Part shown: positions 53,801 through 58,351 of the stretch, piece after piece
Layout: each line of letters opens with the position of its first letter
Position numbering within the stretch: the stretch's first letter is position 1
From: Semisulcospira habei
Taxonomy: Eukaryota > Mollusca > Gastropoda > Semisulcospiridae
Reading direction: 5' to 3'
Length of the DNA: 64,000 nucleotides
NCBI GenBank assembly: GCA_036245525.1
Contig: BTPG01000008.1
Coordinates: forward strand, 32,491,323 to 32,555,322
Translations under genes and position numbers: made by a program
The notes under the pieces: generated by a model
What the model was told of the DNA's origin: nothing
What the model saw: only the letters and a program-made list of their open reading frames with translations
Database searches by the model: none

Positions 53801-54423
53801 TCACGCATCCACCTCCCTTGACTTTTACGATTGGTCAGTCAAATTAGCATGCATGGGCAGGTCTTGTTAACCAGCCTTCTGCTATGTTCGATTGAAAAGC
53901 TTGCCAAAGTTCCAATAAAAAGCAATGTGTGTAAAGAGGCCATTCAGAATGCGTTTCCCGACCTTGCAATTCAAGTGGGGTCGCAAATCTGTGCAGGAAG
54001 ATCTTATCCGCAAGTTGAATATGGTATTTGATAAGACAATTCTGATTAAAAATAGGCAATTGTAAACCAACTTTGTGACCCACTATGACCTTTGAGCGAG
54101 GTCACTCAAACTGATATATTTTTACAGAGGTTTTGCCAGTTAGTCTGCGTCTTGAATAGTTTCTGATAAAGCAGTAAAGTTTACAAGACGGACAGAAAAC
54201 AGCCACTTTTGCCATCGCAGGTGAGCCAATAAAAAGACAACTATGCTTATTTATTCATAATGAAGTAGACTAATGTAATGAAGACAATGCACGGTGTTTA
54301 CACTGTGGGCTACAGTACACGGTTACTTGCCTCCTCACTGGACTCCTCTGAGCTGTCTTCGCTTTCAGATTCAGGCTCTTTCGCCTTCGGCATTTTGGCT
54401 TTGACAGGTGCTAGGGCAGCTCC
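10697..54423 (-). CDS. NCL: Nucleolin-like gene, 13 recognised exons, incomplete
   Basis: Exons found in transcript order: 54331-54423, 53044-53134, 52263-52340, 47666-47722, 38660-38713, 36916-37035, 35810-35914, 35246-35357, 34325-34458, 24682-24708, 23797-23928, 13399-13698, 10697-10922. The coding phases agree at every junction except the last. Nucleolin is a nucleolar RNA-binding protein of rRNA processing, with acidic N-terminal blocks, RRM domains and a Gly/Arg-rich tail. Here acidic Asp/Glu/Ser blocks alternate with Ala/Lys/Pro linkers, followed by RRM-like domains. A basic linker and a long acidic run sit between the RRMs, unlike the vertebrate order. Missing are the first exon(s), the first half of the last RRM, and a clear Gly/Arg tail. 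Introns reach 10 kb and are filled with transposons. Alternative: another acidic RRM protein. Confidence 0.75.
11020..11358. mobile_element. TTAA-type MITE, 339 bp, with internal palindrome (family Q)
   Basis: The ends are TTAACCCGTTCAGTGC and GCACTGAACGGGTTAA, a perfect 16-bp inverted repeat that includes the TTAA target. Inside is the hairpin tatagatcctcaagagcccc paired with ggggctcacaaggatctata (11261-11311). TTAACCC ends and a TTAA target are typical of piggyBac-type non-autonomous elements. Confidence 0.85.
11359..12568. other. Intron sequence, no gene; decayed family-Q palindromes
   Basis: A further hairpin of the same type is at about 11493-11555 and a half copy at 12262-12290. The open frame at 11885-12154 resembles nothing known and has no splice context in the plus direction. 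Confidence 0.45.
12569..12650. repeat. 21-bp minisatellite, four units
   Basis: The unit ggtccccaaagtgtagttta plus one base is repeated four times, nearly identical. On the minus strand it reads as a repeating LNYTLGT peptide, but there is no sign that it is translated. Confidence 0.9.
12651..13398. other. Intron sequence, no gene seen
   Basis: The phase analysis predicts an exon (start phase 1, end phase 2, an RRM beta-1/RNP2 strand) somewhere between 10923 and 13398. I found no minus-strand segment here with a splice pair and an RNP2-like hexamer. Confidence 0.4.
13399..13698 (-). CDS. Nucleolin-like exon: complete RRM
   Basis: The 300-nt exon has acceptor tgtttcag and donor gtatgt, phase 1 at both ends. 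The RRM runs from [20 protein letters not shown] (RNP2 LFVGNL) through KRFGYVDL (RNP1) to IKVERARP. A short charged linker with [16 protein letters not shown] ends the exon. The RNP1 aromatic residues are present, so RNA binding is plausible. This is the best-preserved domain of the gene. Confidence 0.88.
13863..14636 (-). mobile_element. SINE-like repeat split by a second copy of itself
   Basis: The outer copy comprises 13863-14010 and 14411-14636, flanked by the 13-bp repeat ccgacaggaataa (13850-13862 and 14637-14649). The piece between is a younger complete copy. Confidence 0.9.
14021..14400 (-). mobile_element. SINE-like repeat, nested copy
   Basis: A complete 380-bp unit inserted in the outer copy, with 10-bp duplication cctaaataaa (14011-14020 and 14401-14410). 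The two are in the same orientation. Confidence 0.92.
14650..15437. other. Intron sequence, no gene; partial dispersed repeat
   Basis: A fragment of the repeat with gtcaaagcccgtatg...cacgtgacc words lies at about 14888-14965. No exon-like segment was found. Confidence 0.4.
15438..15482. repeat. Poly-C tract at the broken 5' edge of a LINE
   Basis: About 43 C with a single G interruption. It coincides with the 5' limit of the retrotransposon fragment. Its length is likely uncertain in assembly. Confidence 0.8.
15483..15808 (+). pseudogene. LINE reverse transcriptase, 5' portion (left of the insertion)
   Basis: The translation contains [20 protein letters not shown] and [20 protein letters not shown], the fingers region of a Jockey/CR1-like reverse transcriptase, ending at LLLSTDS. 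At least one frameshift lies near 15560-15640. It continues at 21569 across the inserted 5.8-kb transposon: LLSTDS joins [20 protein letters not shown]. Confidence 0.85.
18190..21399 (+). mobile_element. TTAA-flanked DNA transposon, Kolobok-like, 3.2 kb
   Basis: The ends are TTAAGGTGGCACACGGCATG and its near inverse at 21380-21399. The homologous position in copy 2 of the host element (30690-30695) has a single TTAA and no insertion, giving a direct empty site. The element carries the transposase pseudogene at 18723-20710. A TTAA target with a DDE enzyme of this type suggests Kolobok rather than Mutator, although databases label such domains Mutator-like. Confidence 0.85.
18723..20710 (+). 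pseudogene. DDE transposase (Kolobok / Mutator-like domain), frameshifted
   Basis: The N-terminal part starts near 18723 ([17 protein letters not shown]). It shifts frame near 18850 and has a Cys pair (VQCDTCEQS). A probable intron ends at ttttcag before 19190. Then follow [30 protein letters not shown] (first Asp), [20 protein letters not shown] (second Asp) and [14 protein letters not shown] (Glu), with a basic C-terminus ending at 20710. A frameshift near 19450-19510 and another in an A15 run near 20005-20019 disable it. All three acidic catalytic positions are still readable. It is the transposase of the surrounding TTAA element. Confidence 0.85.
21569..22885 (+). pseudogene. LINE reverse transcriptase, 3' portion, and 3' end
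   Basis: The continuation of 15483-15808. It starts at the [14 protein letters not shown] block, then [13 protein letters not shown]. The catalytic box, normally YADD in this group, reads YTEDSQL here, so the enzyme would be inactive. After a frameshift near 22100 the thumb/C-terminal part reads [20 protein letters not shown] and [16 protein letters not shown], with another shift near 22310. The 3' end has a taagcggattataaatacc stretch and an (ATT)n tail to 22885. Confidence 0.88.
22886..23599. other. Intron sequence, no gene seen
   Basis: A decayed family-Q palindrome lies at about 22975-23030. A CpG-rich stretch at 23110-23420 has short frames without recognisable motifs. Confidence 0.4.
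23797..23928 (-). CDS. Nucleolin-like exon: long acidic run and basic tail
   Basis: Acceptor atttcag, donor gtaatt, 132 nt, phase 1 at both ends. It starts with an unbroken Asp/Glu run of 19 residues, then [20 protein letters not shown], a nuclear-localisation-like basic stretch. The family-R repeat ends within about 6 bp of the donor and another copy starts about 13 bp from the acceptor. Confidence 0.85.
24410..24547. mobile_element. Fragment of a TTAA element of the 30864 family
   Basis: The end word ccacgtctggccttaa, and ggtctagggggttcaaacac before it, match the terminal region of the 30864-32032 element. The other end is absent. A C/A homopolymer pair lies at 24391-24416. Confidence 0.65.
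24682..24708 (-). CDS. Nucleolin-like 27-nt micro-exon
   Basis: It has acceptor gtatttcag and a strong donor gtaagt, phase 1 at both ends. It codes AKKAVKRPA (first codon split), matching the Ala/Lys linker style of neighbouring exons. It is too short to be sure alone; phase and splice sites support it. Confidence 0.7.
25125..25620. repeat. Tandem array, period about 158 bp
   Basis: The phrase gtcttaccatcaggtatc...ccaagtttgggtttgaag starts at 25125, 25282, 25440 and, more diverged, 25604. Units include gaatagtatttgagaaaa and tcaaaatatggctattttgg. The same unit occurs near 57620-57960. Confidence 0.85.
27745..28395 (+). pseudogene. LINE reverse transcriptase C-terminal domain, open frame
   Basis: After a few bases in another frame, one frame runs to a stop at 28393-28395 without interruption. 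Motifs include [69 protein letters not shown], and a final [14 protein letters not shown]. This is better preserved than the copy at 21569 and shows what that frame-shifted C-terminus should look like. It has no catalytic domain. Confidence 0.85.
28525..30096 (-). mobile_element. hAT-like element, 1.6 kb, inside the LINE 3' region
   Basis: Perfect terminal repeats CAGAGTTGCCAACC with exact 6-bp duplication tataat (28519-28524 and 30097-30102). The interrupted LINE sequence is intact in the copy at 22830-22860, confirming the empty site. Subterminal words: ttcagtagt repeated at least five times at the left, cgtagt repeated at the right. A hAT coding remnant is on the minus strand. A poly-C tract is at about 29349-29368. 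Confidence 0.92.
28872..29129 (-). pseudogene. hAT transposase N-terminal fragment
   Basis: The frame reads [11 protein letters not shown] (end of a BED-type finger) followed by [20 protein letters not shown] and FNNLCKKM, the helix that precedes the catalytic domain in hAT enzymes. The remaining residues to the stop at 28872 do not match hAT. It is a remnant within the 28525-30096 element. Confidence 0.75.
31195..31262 (+). promoter_or_regulatory. Putative promoter of element J
   Basis: A TATA-like ctataaatag (about 31195-31204) is followed by two CRE palindromes TGACGTCA (31220 and about 31253). The arrangement is conserved in elements 32029, 39379 and 44250 with few changes. It is about 240 bp upstream of the shared ORF. 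Confidence 0.4.
31438..31656 (+). CDS. Conserved Arg/Lys-rich small ORF of the TTAA family, unknown function
   Basis: 72 codons starting [20 protein letters not shown], then [19 protein letters not shown], ending [12 protein letters not shown]. Matching peptides occur at 44677-44898 (minus) and partly at about 40306-40421 (plus), with substitutions spread through the sequence and the frame kept. It could be a first exon of a transposase or a small DNA-binding protein. I do not recognise it. Confidence 0.5.
   Translation: MSPTALKKLPGAQLAAVRLNRRREMCSSRRTRMKREEENIPKPHNVNAEGTVVKSTTPQKLELMKDARDIGQ
32029..33298. mobile_element. TTAA element K, 1.27 kb
   Basis: The ends are TTAAGGGGAGACATGGTA and TACCGTGTCTCCCCTTAA. 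It abuts element J, sharing the TTAA at 32029-32032. It is an internal-deletion relative of the 44250 element: it lacks the small-ORF region that lies between gatatatgcacac and gttgaaaatg there. A shorter copy is at 46663-47526. Confidence 0.88.
33299..33505. repeat. Resumed end of the family-R repeat
   Basis: aaaagtttaccacaaacgac...cgcatgcgagcca continues the repeat interrupted at about 25680, so about 7.6 kb of nested elements sit inside one R copy. Confidence 0.65.
33506..34215 (+). mobile_element. piggyBac-like element, 0.7 kb, internally deleted
   Basis: Perfect 17-bp ends TTAACCCTCTTCTGCAT including the TTAA. Inside (about 33790-33915, plus) a short acidic frame reads [15 protein letters not shown] and then [11 protein letters not shown], like the acidic N-terminus that precedes the catalytic part of piggyBac transposases. 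A pair of gcgcccg...cgcccgctgaa repeats is near the left end. Confidence 0.82.
34325..34458 (-). CDS. Nucleolin-like exon: RRM second half and Ala linker
   Basis: 134 nt; acceptor gtggcag, donor gtatgt; starts in phase 2, ends in phase 1. It codes [20 protein letters not shown], then [20 protein letters not shown] and QKKE. It completes the RRM-like fold begun in 35246-35357. The RNP1 position reads TLTVDLA, lacking the aromatic residues of a canonical RNP1, so RNA contacts may be weak. Confidence 0.85.
35026..35240. mobile_element. TTAA-type MITE ending at a splice donor
   Basis: The left end is TTAACTGCTGAGAAA and the right end ggcagtgaagggatcaa (TTAA decayed to TCAA). The internal hairpin is tatagatcctcatgaagccc / gggctcttggagatctgta (35081-35125). 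Its right target site (35237-35240) overlaps the last base of the donor of the exon at 35246-35357. Confidence 0.65.
35246..35357 (-). CDS. Nucleolin-like exon: RRM first half
   Basis: 112 nt; acceptor atttcag, donor gtaagt; phase 1 in, phase 2 out. It codes [20 protein letters not shown] then [19 protein letters not shown]2 is VIVSNA, degenerate relative to LFVGNL. The [11 protein letters not shown] helix/strand closely parallels [11 protein letters not shown] in the RRM at 13399-13698, so the two domains are related duplicates. Confidence 0.85.
35810..35914 (-). CDS. Nucleolin-like exon: acidic and Lys/Pro linker
   Basis: 105 nt, acceptor catgcag, donor gtatag, phase 1/1. It codes [20 protein letters not shown] followed by [15 protein letters not shown]. 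Ser in Asp/Glu context suggests CK2-type phosphorylation sites (inference). Confidence 0.82.
36038..36282. mobile_element. Probable TTAA MITE carrying a family-P palindrome
   Basis: TTAACC at the left and GTTAA at the right bound the palindrome at 36179-36229 (gggtggtgccagaatagctt and its reverse). The termini match only weakly, so the boundaries are tentative. Confidence 0.4.
36916..37035 (-). CDS. Nucleolin-like exon: double acidic block
   Basis: 120 nt, acceptor tgcaacag, donor gtttgt, phase 1/1. It codes [20 protein letters not shown] then [20 protein letters not shown]: two Ser-Asp-Glu blocks around an Ala/Lys/Pro linker. Confidence 0.85.
37246..38411. mobile_element. hAT-like element containing a second nested element
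   Basis: The termini are CAGACCTGACTACC and GGTAGACAGGTATG (12 of 14 pair), with flanks cacaac (37240-37245) and caccac (38412-38417), 5 of 6 alike. Subterminal words: aaaatgggggaatt at both ends. It is interrupted by the 37524-38148 element. Confidence 0.7.
37524..38148 (-). mobile_element. Second copy of the 442-1077 element
   Basis: 625 bp, termini CATAGCTGCCAAAC / GGTTGGCAGCTATG, exact 6-bp duplication acatta (37518-37523 and 38149-38154). The minus strand keeps the [13 protein letters not shown] exon remnant and the [15 protein letters not shown] finger words in a neighbouring frame, slightly better than copy 1. Confidence 0.9.
38660..38713 (-). CDS. Nucleolin-like exon: Ala/Lys linker
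   Basis: 54 nt, acceptor tttatag after a long A/T tract, donor gtaagt, phase 1/1. It codes [18 protein letters not shown]. Confidence 0.78.
38714..39378. other. Intron sequence; decayed palindromes and a tRNA-like repeat
   Basis: Family-Q-like words occur at about 39010-39045 and 39290-39335. Apart from the tRNA-like unit at 39199, no feature is seen. Confidence 0.4.
39199..39272 (-). mobile_element. tRNA-derived SINE head
   Basis: On the minus strand a box A-like TGGCTCGGCGATGGAG is followed after about 20 nt by a box B-like GTCGTGGGTTAAAACCC. This spacing and the cgcatccgcaaggtcgtggg phrase are typical of tRNA-derived SINE heads. Box B has drifted from GGTTCGAANCC, so it is not a functional tRNA gene. 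Confidence 0.55.
39379..40744 (+). mobile_element. TTAA element of the J family, with a SINE inside
   Basis: It starts TTAAGGCCAGAACATGATA, matches element J including the TATA/CRE region and part of the conserved ORF (about 40306-40421), and is cut at a TTAA at 40741 where a piggyBac-like element begins. The SINE at 39577 splits it. Confidence 0.75.
39577..39968 (-). mobile_element. SINE-like repeat with visible empty site
   Basis: Flanked by the 13-bp repeat atccaatgtttgg (39564-39576 and 39969-39981). The related element J has the uninterrupted single copy at about 31072-31084. Confidence 0.93.
40741..41219 (+). mobile_element. Left part of a piggyBac-like element
   Basis: It starts TTAACCTTTAGCGTGCTGG and contains the short acidic ORF at 40987. 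No matching right end was found before the element at 41226. Confidence 0.55.
40987..41157 (+). CDS. piggyBac-like transposase N-terminal remnant
   Basis: 56 codons starting [20 protein letters not shown], then [13 protein letters not shown]. Transposases and domesticated genes of the piggyBac family commonly start with such an acidic SDSD segment. No DDD catalytic part follows. The assignment rests on composition and the TTAA end. Confidence 0.4.
   Translation: MADKELEAFIQEYFKDSDSDNGDFLGFLPEDSRPTGVGDSVVMDRGVVWNRVLVKA
41226..42593. mobile_element. hAT-like element with poly-C tract and nested SINE
   Basis: Terminal repeats CAGAGATGTTTACCC / GGGTAAACATCTCTG are perfect, with exact 6-bp duplication attttc (41220-41225 and 42594-42599). 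About 530 bp (41440-42383 without the SINE) matches 29106-29640 of another element that has different termini. A C tract of about 55 is at 41666-41721. Subterminal words aaaatcgtaa recur at the right end. Confidence 0.9.
41963..42345 (-). mobile_element. SINE-like repeat with visible empty site
   Basis: Duplication gataaattagg (41952-41962 and 42346-42356). The paralogous sequence at about 29598-29608 has a single gataaattagg and no insertion, fixing the boundaries to the base. Confidence 0.95.
42600..43449. other. Intron sequence, no gene seen
   Basis: G tract at 42606-42620, then AT-rich sequence. A CpG-richer stretch is at 43185-43440. Confidence 0.4.
43464..43845 (-). mobile_element. SINE-like repeat, full length
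   Basis: 14-bp duplication aatatgcagtttgg (43450-43463 and 43846-43859). Otherwise as at 4229, with a short tail. Confidence 0.92.
43860..44249. other. Intron sequence, no gene seen
   Basis: Short frames only; no repeat matched elsewhere in the window. Confidence 0.35.
44250..45516 (-). mobile_element. TTAA element of the K family, rearranged left side
   Basis: The right end is gtgtctcccctta. The first 70 bp or so (44240-44310) match the left interior of element K but inverted, so the left boundary is rearranged and no left TTAA end is visible. It keeps the conserved small ORF (minus, 44677-44898) and the TATA/CRE region near 45170-45195. Confidence 0.7.
44677..44898 (-). CDS. Conserved Arg/Lys-rich small ORF, second copy
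   Basis: 73 codons: [20 protein letters not shown], then [20 protein letters not shown], ending [14 protein letters not shown]. It is a clear relative of 31438-31656. Confidence 0.5.
   Translation of the reverse strand: MKMSPTASKKLRGAQLVAARLNRRREMCSSRRTRVKTEKKNPKPPTVNTDETVMKSTTRKKLELMKDARDVSI
45517..46654 (+). pseudogene. RTE-like non-LTR reverse transcriptase fragment
   Basis: 5'-truncated, flanked by the 11-bp duplication gtctcccctta (45506-45516 and 46655-46665). The translation contains [40 protein letters not shown] and, after a frameshift near 45870, [19 protein letters not shown] with an intact FADD box. Then [20 protein letters not shown] and a C-terminal [20 protein letters not shown] and [20 protein letters not shown]. 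Such C-termini are common in RTE-type elements of marine invertebrates; the clade is not certain. It inserted exactly at the junction of two TTAA elements. Confidence 0.88.
46663..47526. mobile_element. TTAA element K', 0.86 kb
   Basis: The ends are TTAAGGGGAGACATGGTA and TACCGTGTCTCCCCTTAA. It is a shorter relative of 32029-33298, with a 29-A tract at about 47240-47268. Confidence 0.88.
47666..47722 (-). CDS. Nucleolin-like exon: acidic block
   Basis: 57 nt, acceptor tttctag, donor gtgagc, phase 1/1. It codes [19 protein letters not shown]. Confidence 0.8.
48103..48181. repeat. Compound (AT)n(GT)n microsatellite
   Basis: Alternating AT and GT runs, with a second GT run near 50826-50855 and another at 2745. 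Confidence 0.9.
48182..48560 (+). pseudogene. LINE reverse transcriptase C-terminal fragment
   Basis: Frames read [17 protein letters not shown], then after shifts STHERMLKK and [20 protein letters not shown] followed by [15 protein letters not shown]. This [22 protein letters not shown] pattern closes many Rex1/Jockey-type reverse transcriptases. Multiple frameshifts. Confidence 0.7.
48778..50297. mobile_element. Segment bounded by and filled with a repeated TCGAACGTCAG motif
   Basis: Inverted ends TGTCGGACATCAGG... and ...CTGACGTCCGACA. Further copies in both orientations at 48950 (-), 49133 (+), 49484 (+), 49523 (-), 49726 (+), 49891 (+), 49907 (+) and 50083 (+), often followed by ttgcgac or attgcagcag. 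This looks like a foldback or multi-site DNA element nested in the 4.0-kb element. No transposase frame is recognised. Confidence 0.55.
50299..50796 (+). CDS. Open frame of 165 codons, unknown, probably not a gene
   Basis: The longest uninterrupted frame in this part. It has a moderately hydrophobic stretch in its last third and no recognisable motif. It starts 2 bp after the last copy of the repeated motif. No splice or promoter support. Confidence 0.15.
   Translation: MATFKSNKQKHGLPSNLGNTRIIRSIFPEHMGMVGTRFVIVAFTREIKTDRRHVIVHFPGPIFIGEFWRFTVYSPNGFTLGAEIIASISSIIHTHIALVKVNTCLFKQILVSRKRDHSLFAHLLALKSYTVLSSYIKRHVSLLRYVLCDLSHCEIVFIAFTIRPQ
50968..50996 (-). ncRNA. Hammerhead-ribozyme-like motif (Penelope-like element signature)
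   Basis: The minus strand reads CTGAAGA, then AGGATC-TTT-GATCC forming a 5-6 bp stem II, then GAAACGTC. The order CUGANGA - stem II - GAAAC with a very short stem III and GUC is the core reported for hammerheads in Penelope-like retroelements. Stem I pairing in the flanks is poor (about 2 bp), so catalytic activity is doubtful. No reverse transcriptase is nearby. Confidence 0.5.
52040..52247. mobile_element. Minimal hAT-like MITE, 208 bp
   Basis: Perfect 14-bp CAGACCTGTTTACC termini and exact 6-bp duplication caacgg (52034-52039 and 52248-52253). The interior is gtgtact/gtgtattt words throughout. It ends 4 bp before the donor of the exon at 52263-52340. Confidence 0.95.
52263..52340 (-). CDS. 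Nucleolin-like exon: Asn/Gly/Ala/Lys linker
   Basis: 78 nt, acceptor ttactcag, donor gtactg, phase 1/1. It codes [20 protein letters not shown] then QKEESD. The donor gtactg is non-consensus at position +4. Confidence 0.75.
53044..53134 (-). CDS. Nucleolin-like exon: Ala/Lys/Pro linker and acidic end
   Basis: 91 nt, acceptor ttttcag, donor gttagt, phase 0 in and 1 out. It codes [20 protein letters not shown] then [10 protein letters not shown]. Confidence 0.82.
53471..53519. repeat. Family-P palindrome
   Basis: ttcaagggcgctgacagaat, then a short loop and gattctgacaccgccctta. See 10554. Confidence 0.7.
53630..54230. repeat. Dispersed repeat family R
   Basis: It starts aagaatggcaaagccctcaa and ends with gccatcgcaggtgagccaat. 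More diverged than the 24-25 kb copies. Confidence 0.6.
54331..54423 (-). CDS. Nucleolin-like exon: most 5' exon recognised, GC donor
   Basis: 93 nt, phase 0/0, acceptor tttctccag. It codes [20 protein letters not shown] then [11 protein letters not shown]. The donor is gag|gcaagt, a GC-AG intron with otherwise full consensus. Reading on without splicing would lose phase with the next exon. The Met inside the exon could be a start only if upstream exons are non-coding. Confidence 0.78.
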
Positions 54424-55867
54424 CTGGAGAAACAAGTACAAAAAAAGCACATGTCAACCAACACAGGATAATCCACAGAAGCTTGAACAAAACAACAAAA
54501 TTGACAAAATATTTGGCTGGTTAAATTTCACTCGGTGATAACACTAAAATAAAAACAAAACCACCATCAACTGTCTGTAGAAAACTGAAAGTGACAGCAA
54601 GTTCAACAAAATAATCGAAGGGTTGCGCCAATATGTTTCATGTCCATACTTGTGCATGTATCCAAGCAAAAGCACAAAACGCATGGAAGATGTTTGACGA
54701 TACAACTGCAGATCTGTAGGGGCCAACTAGCATTTTCAGTTTCACGTGCGGGTATGTGCAGCTTACTCTAAAAACCAAGATAGCATGATTAGGGTGAAAA
54801 ATTACACCACAGCCAGCATGTGCAAAAAAATGTAATAAACACGACTCCCGGACCTTAGCATACAAATTGTACACCCACACTGTCTGAAAATCATGGATCT
54901 ACAAAACTAGTACAATTTTCGAGCATCCTAAAACTCGAGCCCAAATATCAGCTTTGGTCTATAGCGAAGCTGTCACGGCTTCAAGTTTCTGGTATAGTCC
55001 GTTTAAGCAAAGCTTGTCGTGTTTTTCCAATTAACTTTTAAACAAGGCATATTTCAGGACAACACTAACAAAATGTGGTCTCAATTTATTAAAAAAATTA
55101 GTTGACTTTATGCTGGACGGTTTAGGTACTACCCTCAGGAGATCATGGAGATGACCTACATAATTGTTGAAATATATACCTGTTCATTCCTCAGTGACCA
55201 CTAACCTGCATCACCGAAGCTGAAACTGTGGCAAGTTATGTACGGATCAGAAGTCTTGCAAGACCAAGCTATCAAACATTTACCACGATTAGCATGAAGT
55301 TTACCTGAACACATGTCAGTGTTGCTTAGTGGGGCTTAATCTGGGTATATTATAGCAGGTTTAAATAGGTTATGTTAAAACTTTCCCGAGGGCAGCTGCT
55401 AAAGCGTGTTGTCAAGCCTAAAGAAATATTTGAACAAGTTTGCATGCAAAAAACTCATGCATGTTCACAGACAACTTAAAGAGAGTAACCTTAGAATGTA
55501 CAGGAGCCCATGACAAAAGGTCATTTGTACCAAAAGTAACCACCAACAGAAATGTCTAAACAACCAACAGATGTCTTTAAAATAGGCTTTGGTTAGTTTT
55601 GATGTATCTGGCATGTTAATGTGAATGCAGAAACACATGATTTCCAGCAGCAAATTAAATATGCTCCTTTCTGAAAATGTTGGTGGTTAAGGACATAGGG
55701 TGATAAATATAATCACATTGCCAGTTTATCTTTTTTATTATTCTCTTTCAAACGAAATTGTATAAACTGTTCTCAAGTATGAAGTGTTTTATTCCTTCAG
55801 AAATTAAGTTTTCTGTAACAAGTGTTGGTCGTTAGTAATGCAACGGTGGACATAATCAGTTTAAATC
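54424..55867. other. No gene seen; upstream nucleolin exons not found
   Basis: The sequence is unique within the window. I looked on the minus strand for Lys/Ala-rich or acidic exons with a phase-0 donor and found none. Confidence 0.35.
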
Positions 55868-56840
55868 AAAACAAGAAAAAGTCGTTACGGCTCACCAGGC
55901 ATGGGAATTTCCCAAGCAAAAATCATCTGACCTTCAACCTGATACAAAACAGGGCCGGATCACTTGGCTCTGGGGAGGGGGGGGGGGGGGGTGTCCAACT
56001 TTTTCTTTGGGACCTTGAACCTGGTACAAAAGGACTTGACCACGCTAGACCTTGTCTCCGCGAGGGCCGAAAAATCAAAAAGTGCGCGTGTGTGTGTGGT
56101 GGGGGGGGGGGGGGGGGGGGGGGGGTAGGCGACGGTGGGGAGGAGGGGGGGGGGGGGGGCACCTTGGGTCTGCCCGCCGAAGTTCTGACTTTACTGCACA
56201 GCGCACTCAGGCGGACCACAGACTGAGCCTGCCGCGTCATATTCCGCCGCGGAGTAAAACCGGTGCTTTGCTCGTTTTGCTACCCACAATGGTTTTCCGT
56301 GGACGATTTTTTTCCCCCGCAGACAATTCCCATGCCTGCTCACGTGTATGACCGATTTACATGTGTGAACTTTGTGACAAGCAAGGGATGGCTTCTGCAG
56401 CAGCAAAATCCATGTTCTCTCAAAATGTAAGCATTTTTTACACGTCAACCCCCCCCCCCCCCCCCTTGACCTTTGCGACGAGTCGACTAAATTAGTATGC
56501 ACAAGGTCTCATCAGCTGCCTTTGTGCCAAATTTGACTGAAGTATCCTTGTGCCAAGTCTTAAGACTGGCTTGTATAGTCTCCCAAGTTTGAAGTTGTGA
56601 ATAGTATTTGAGAAAAAAAAAAAAGTCAAAATAAAGCTATTTCCAGATCCCGTGACCTTCACCTTTGTGTTTAAAAGTCTTGCCACAAAGTATCCTTGAA
56701 CCAAGTTTGAAGACTGGCTTGCACAGTCACCGTGAAAATGCCAACGTTAAAGTTTACCACAGACGACAGCGGGCGGACGGTCACTGGCCCAAAACACTTT
56801 TTGTCAGTCAAAAACAGTTCTTCATGCGATTACATTTTAC
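55868..56840. repeat. Dispersed repeat family R, interrupted
   Basis: It starts aagaaaaagtcgttacggctcac, is split by the element at 55896, and resumes with ctcacgtgtatgaccgattt at 56339. C tract at 56449-56465. Confidence 0.65.
55896..56338. mobile_element. 443-bp element with CAGGCATGGGAATT termini
   Basis: Perfect 14-bp inverted ends and a 5-bp duplication ctcac (55891-55895 and 56339-56343). The uninterrupted target is seen in the repeat copy at about 57430. It contains long G tracts (55976-55990, 56100-56125, 56146-56159) and gccgaaaaatcaaaa words shared with the 442-1077 element. Confidence 0.85.
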
Positions 56841-57406
56841 AAAAAAGGTCACCGTCCTTAGACGAGATAACGAATACAAATATGTTCCTGTCCCTTAGCA
56901 GAGAAAAATGTTACACTGATCACACTCGGCGTGAACACTCGACATACCTATACCATTGGACATACACACGAAAATCCTCTCAGCATGTGTGGTGAATAGA
57001 AAACTTACTCAAAAATGCCAGTGTTCCAGCGACAATGTCTTCTGTCAGTCTCTTTACACTTTTTCTCATTGGCCTGGCTCTATTCAATTTTTCCCCTGGT
57101 CACATCCGTTCAAGGCAAGGCGAGTCCCCTTTCATGTTACCAAGGTAACGTGTTAAGTAGACTCCCTTATTAAATGTTACGATGACAAACCTAAATAAAA
57201 ATGCCAATAAATAATTTAGGGGGCTACACAACAAAAAGAACTACATGTAGGCATTTTGTGATGCCGCTAGTACCAATTCCATACCAAACATAACTGAATA
57301 TTTGGACAAGTTAGATAACATCAACAGCAAGAAAAGTGAACTGAAGCAACGGCCCTATCAAGTACCAAATGCATGCGAAACCGAAAAGAAACAAAAAGTT
57401 GAATAA
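56841..57406. other. No gene seen
   Basis: No coding or repeat structure recognised. Confidence 0.35.
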
Positions 57407-58060
57407 ACGAGAAAGGCAAAGCCATTATGGCTCACGTGTATGACCGATCCCCAAGTCTGTCTGGAGGTCCTCTGCACTAACAAAATCCACATTTTCTCAA
57501 AATTTAACAAGTTTTCACACATCTGTGAAACCCCCTTGGTCTTTGCGAAGAGTTGACTAAATTAGGATACATTAGGTCTTATCAGCTACTTTTGTGCCAA
57601 ATTTGACTGACCAATTTAGTATGCATATTAGTATGTCTTCCCATCAGGTACCTCTGTATCAAGTGTGAGTTTGAACATCATTTGTCAAAATATGGCGATT
57701 TTGGACCCATTTCTTGAGCTCTTGTGACCCTTGACCTTTCCGAGGAATCGACTAAATTAGTGAGCGTATAAAGGTCTTACCATTGGGCATGTTTGTACCA
57801 AGTTTGGGTTTAAAATTGTGAATAGTATTTGACAAAAAACACCTTTGCTACATTTCCGGATCCCCTGTGACCTTGACCTTTGCGAGGGGATGAAACTGGT
57901 ATGTTTAAAAAGGTTTTGCCACAAAGTATCCTTGGGCCAAGTTTAAACACTGCAGCTTGAATAGTCTCCGAGAAAATGCCAACGTTAAAGTTTACCACGG
58001 ACGACAGATGACCACTGGCCCACAACATACTTTTGCTTCGCAACTGAGCCAATAAAAATT
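57407..58060. repeat. Dispersed repeat family R
   Basis: A nearly complete copy: starts cgagaaaggcaaagccatta, contains the 158-bp-type units and ends cgcaactgagccaataaaaa. Confidence 0.75.
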
Positions 58061-58271
58061 GAGGGGGTTATGCAACAAAATAACTTTATGCACGCGCTGT
58101 ACTCAGCTTATATTACCAATTTCCTACAAAAGAACGACTGAAAATGTGTTAAAAAAATATCTCAAAAATTCCATGCGAAGGCTTAATCTGTCGAGAGTAA
58201 AATTTGGGGTCCTTTCAAGGGTGCATTTCACGCCTATACTGTTTTCTAAAGCCCTCGACACTTGCCTCCAA

Positions 58272-58302
<31 letters not shown>

Positions 58303-58351
58303 AACCGAGGCGACAAGAACCACTGGCAAAGCCCAACTCGCAATACAACTA

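Noticed and set aside
55822..56360. Glycine- or proline-rich proteins
   Set aside because: The frames are translations of G/C tracts in a short transposon.
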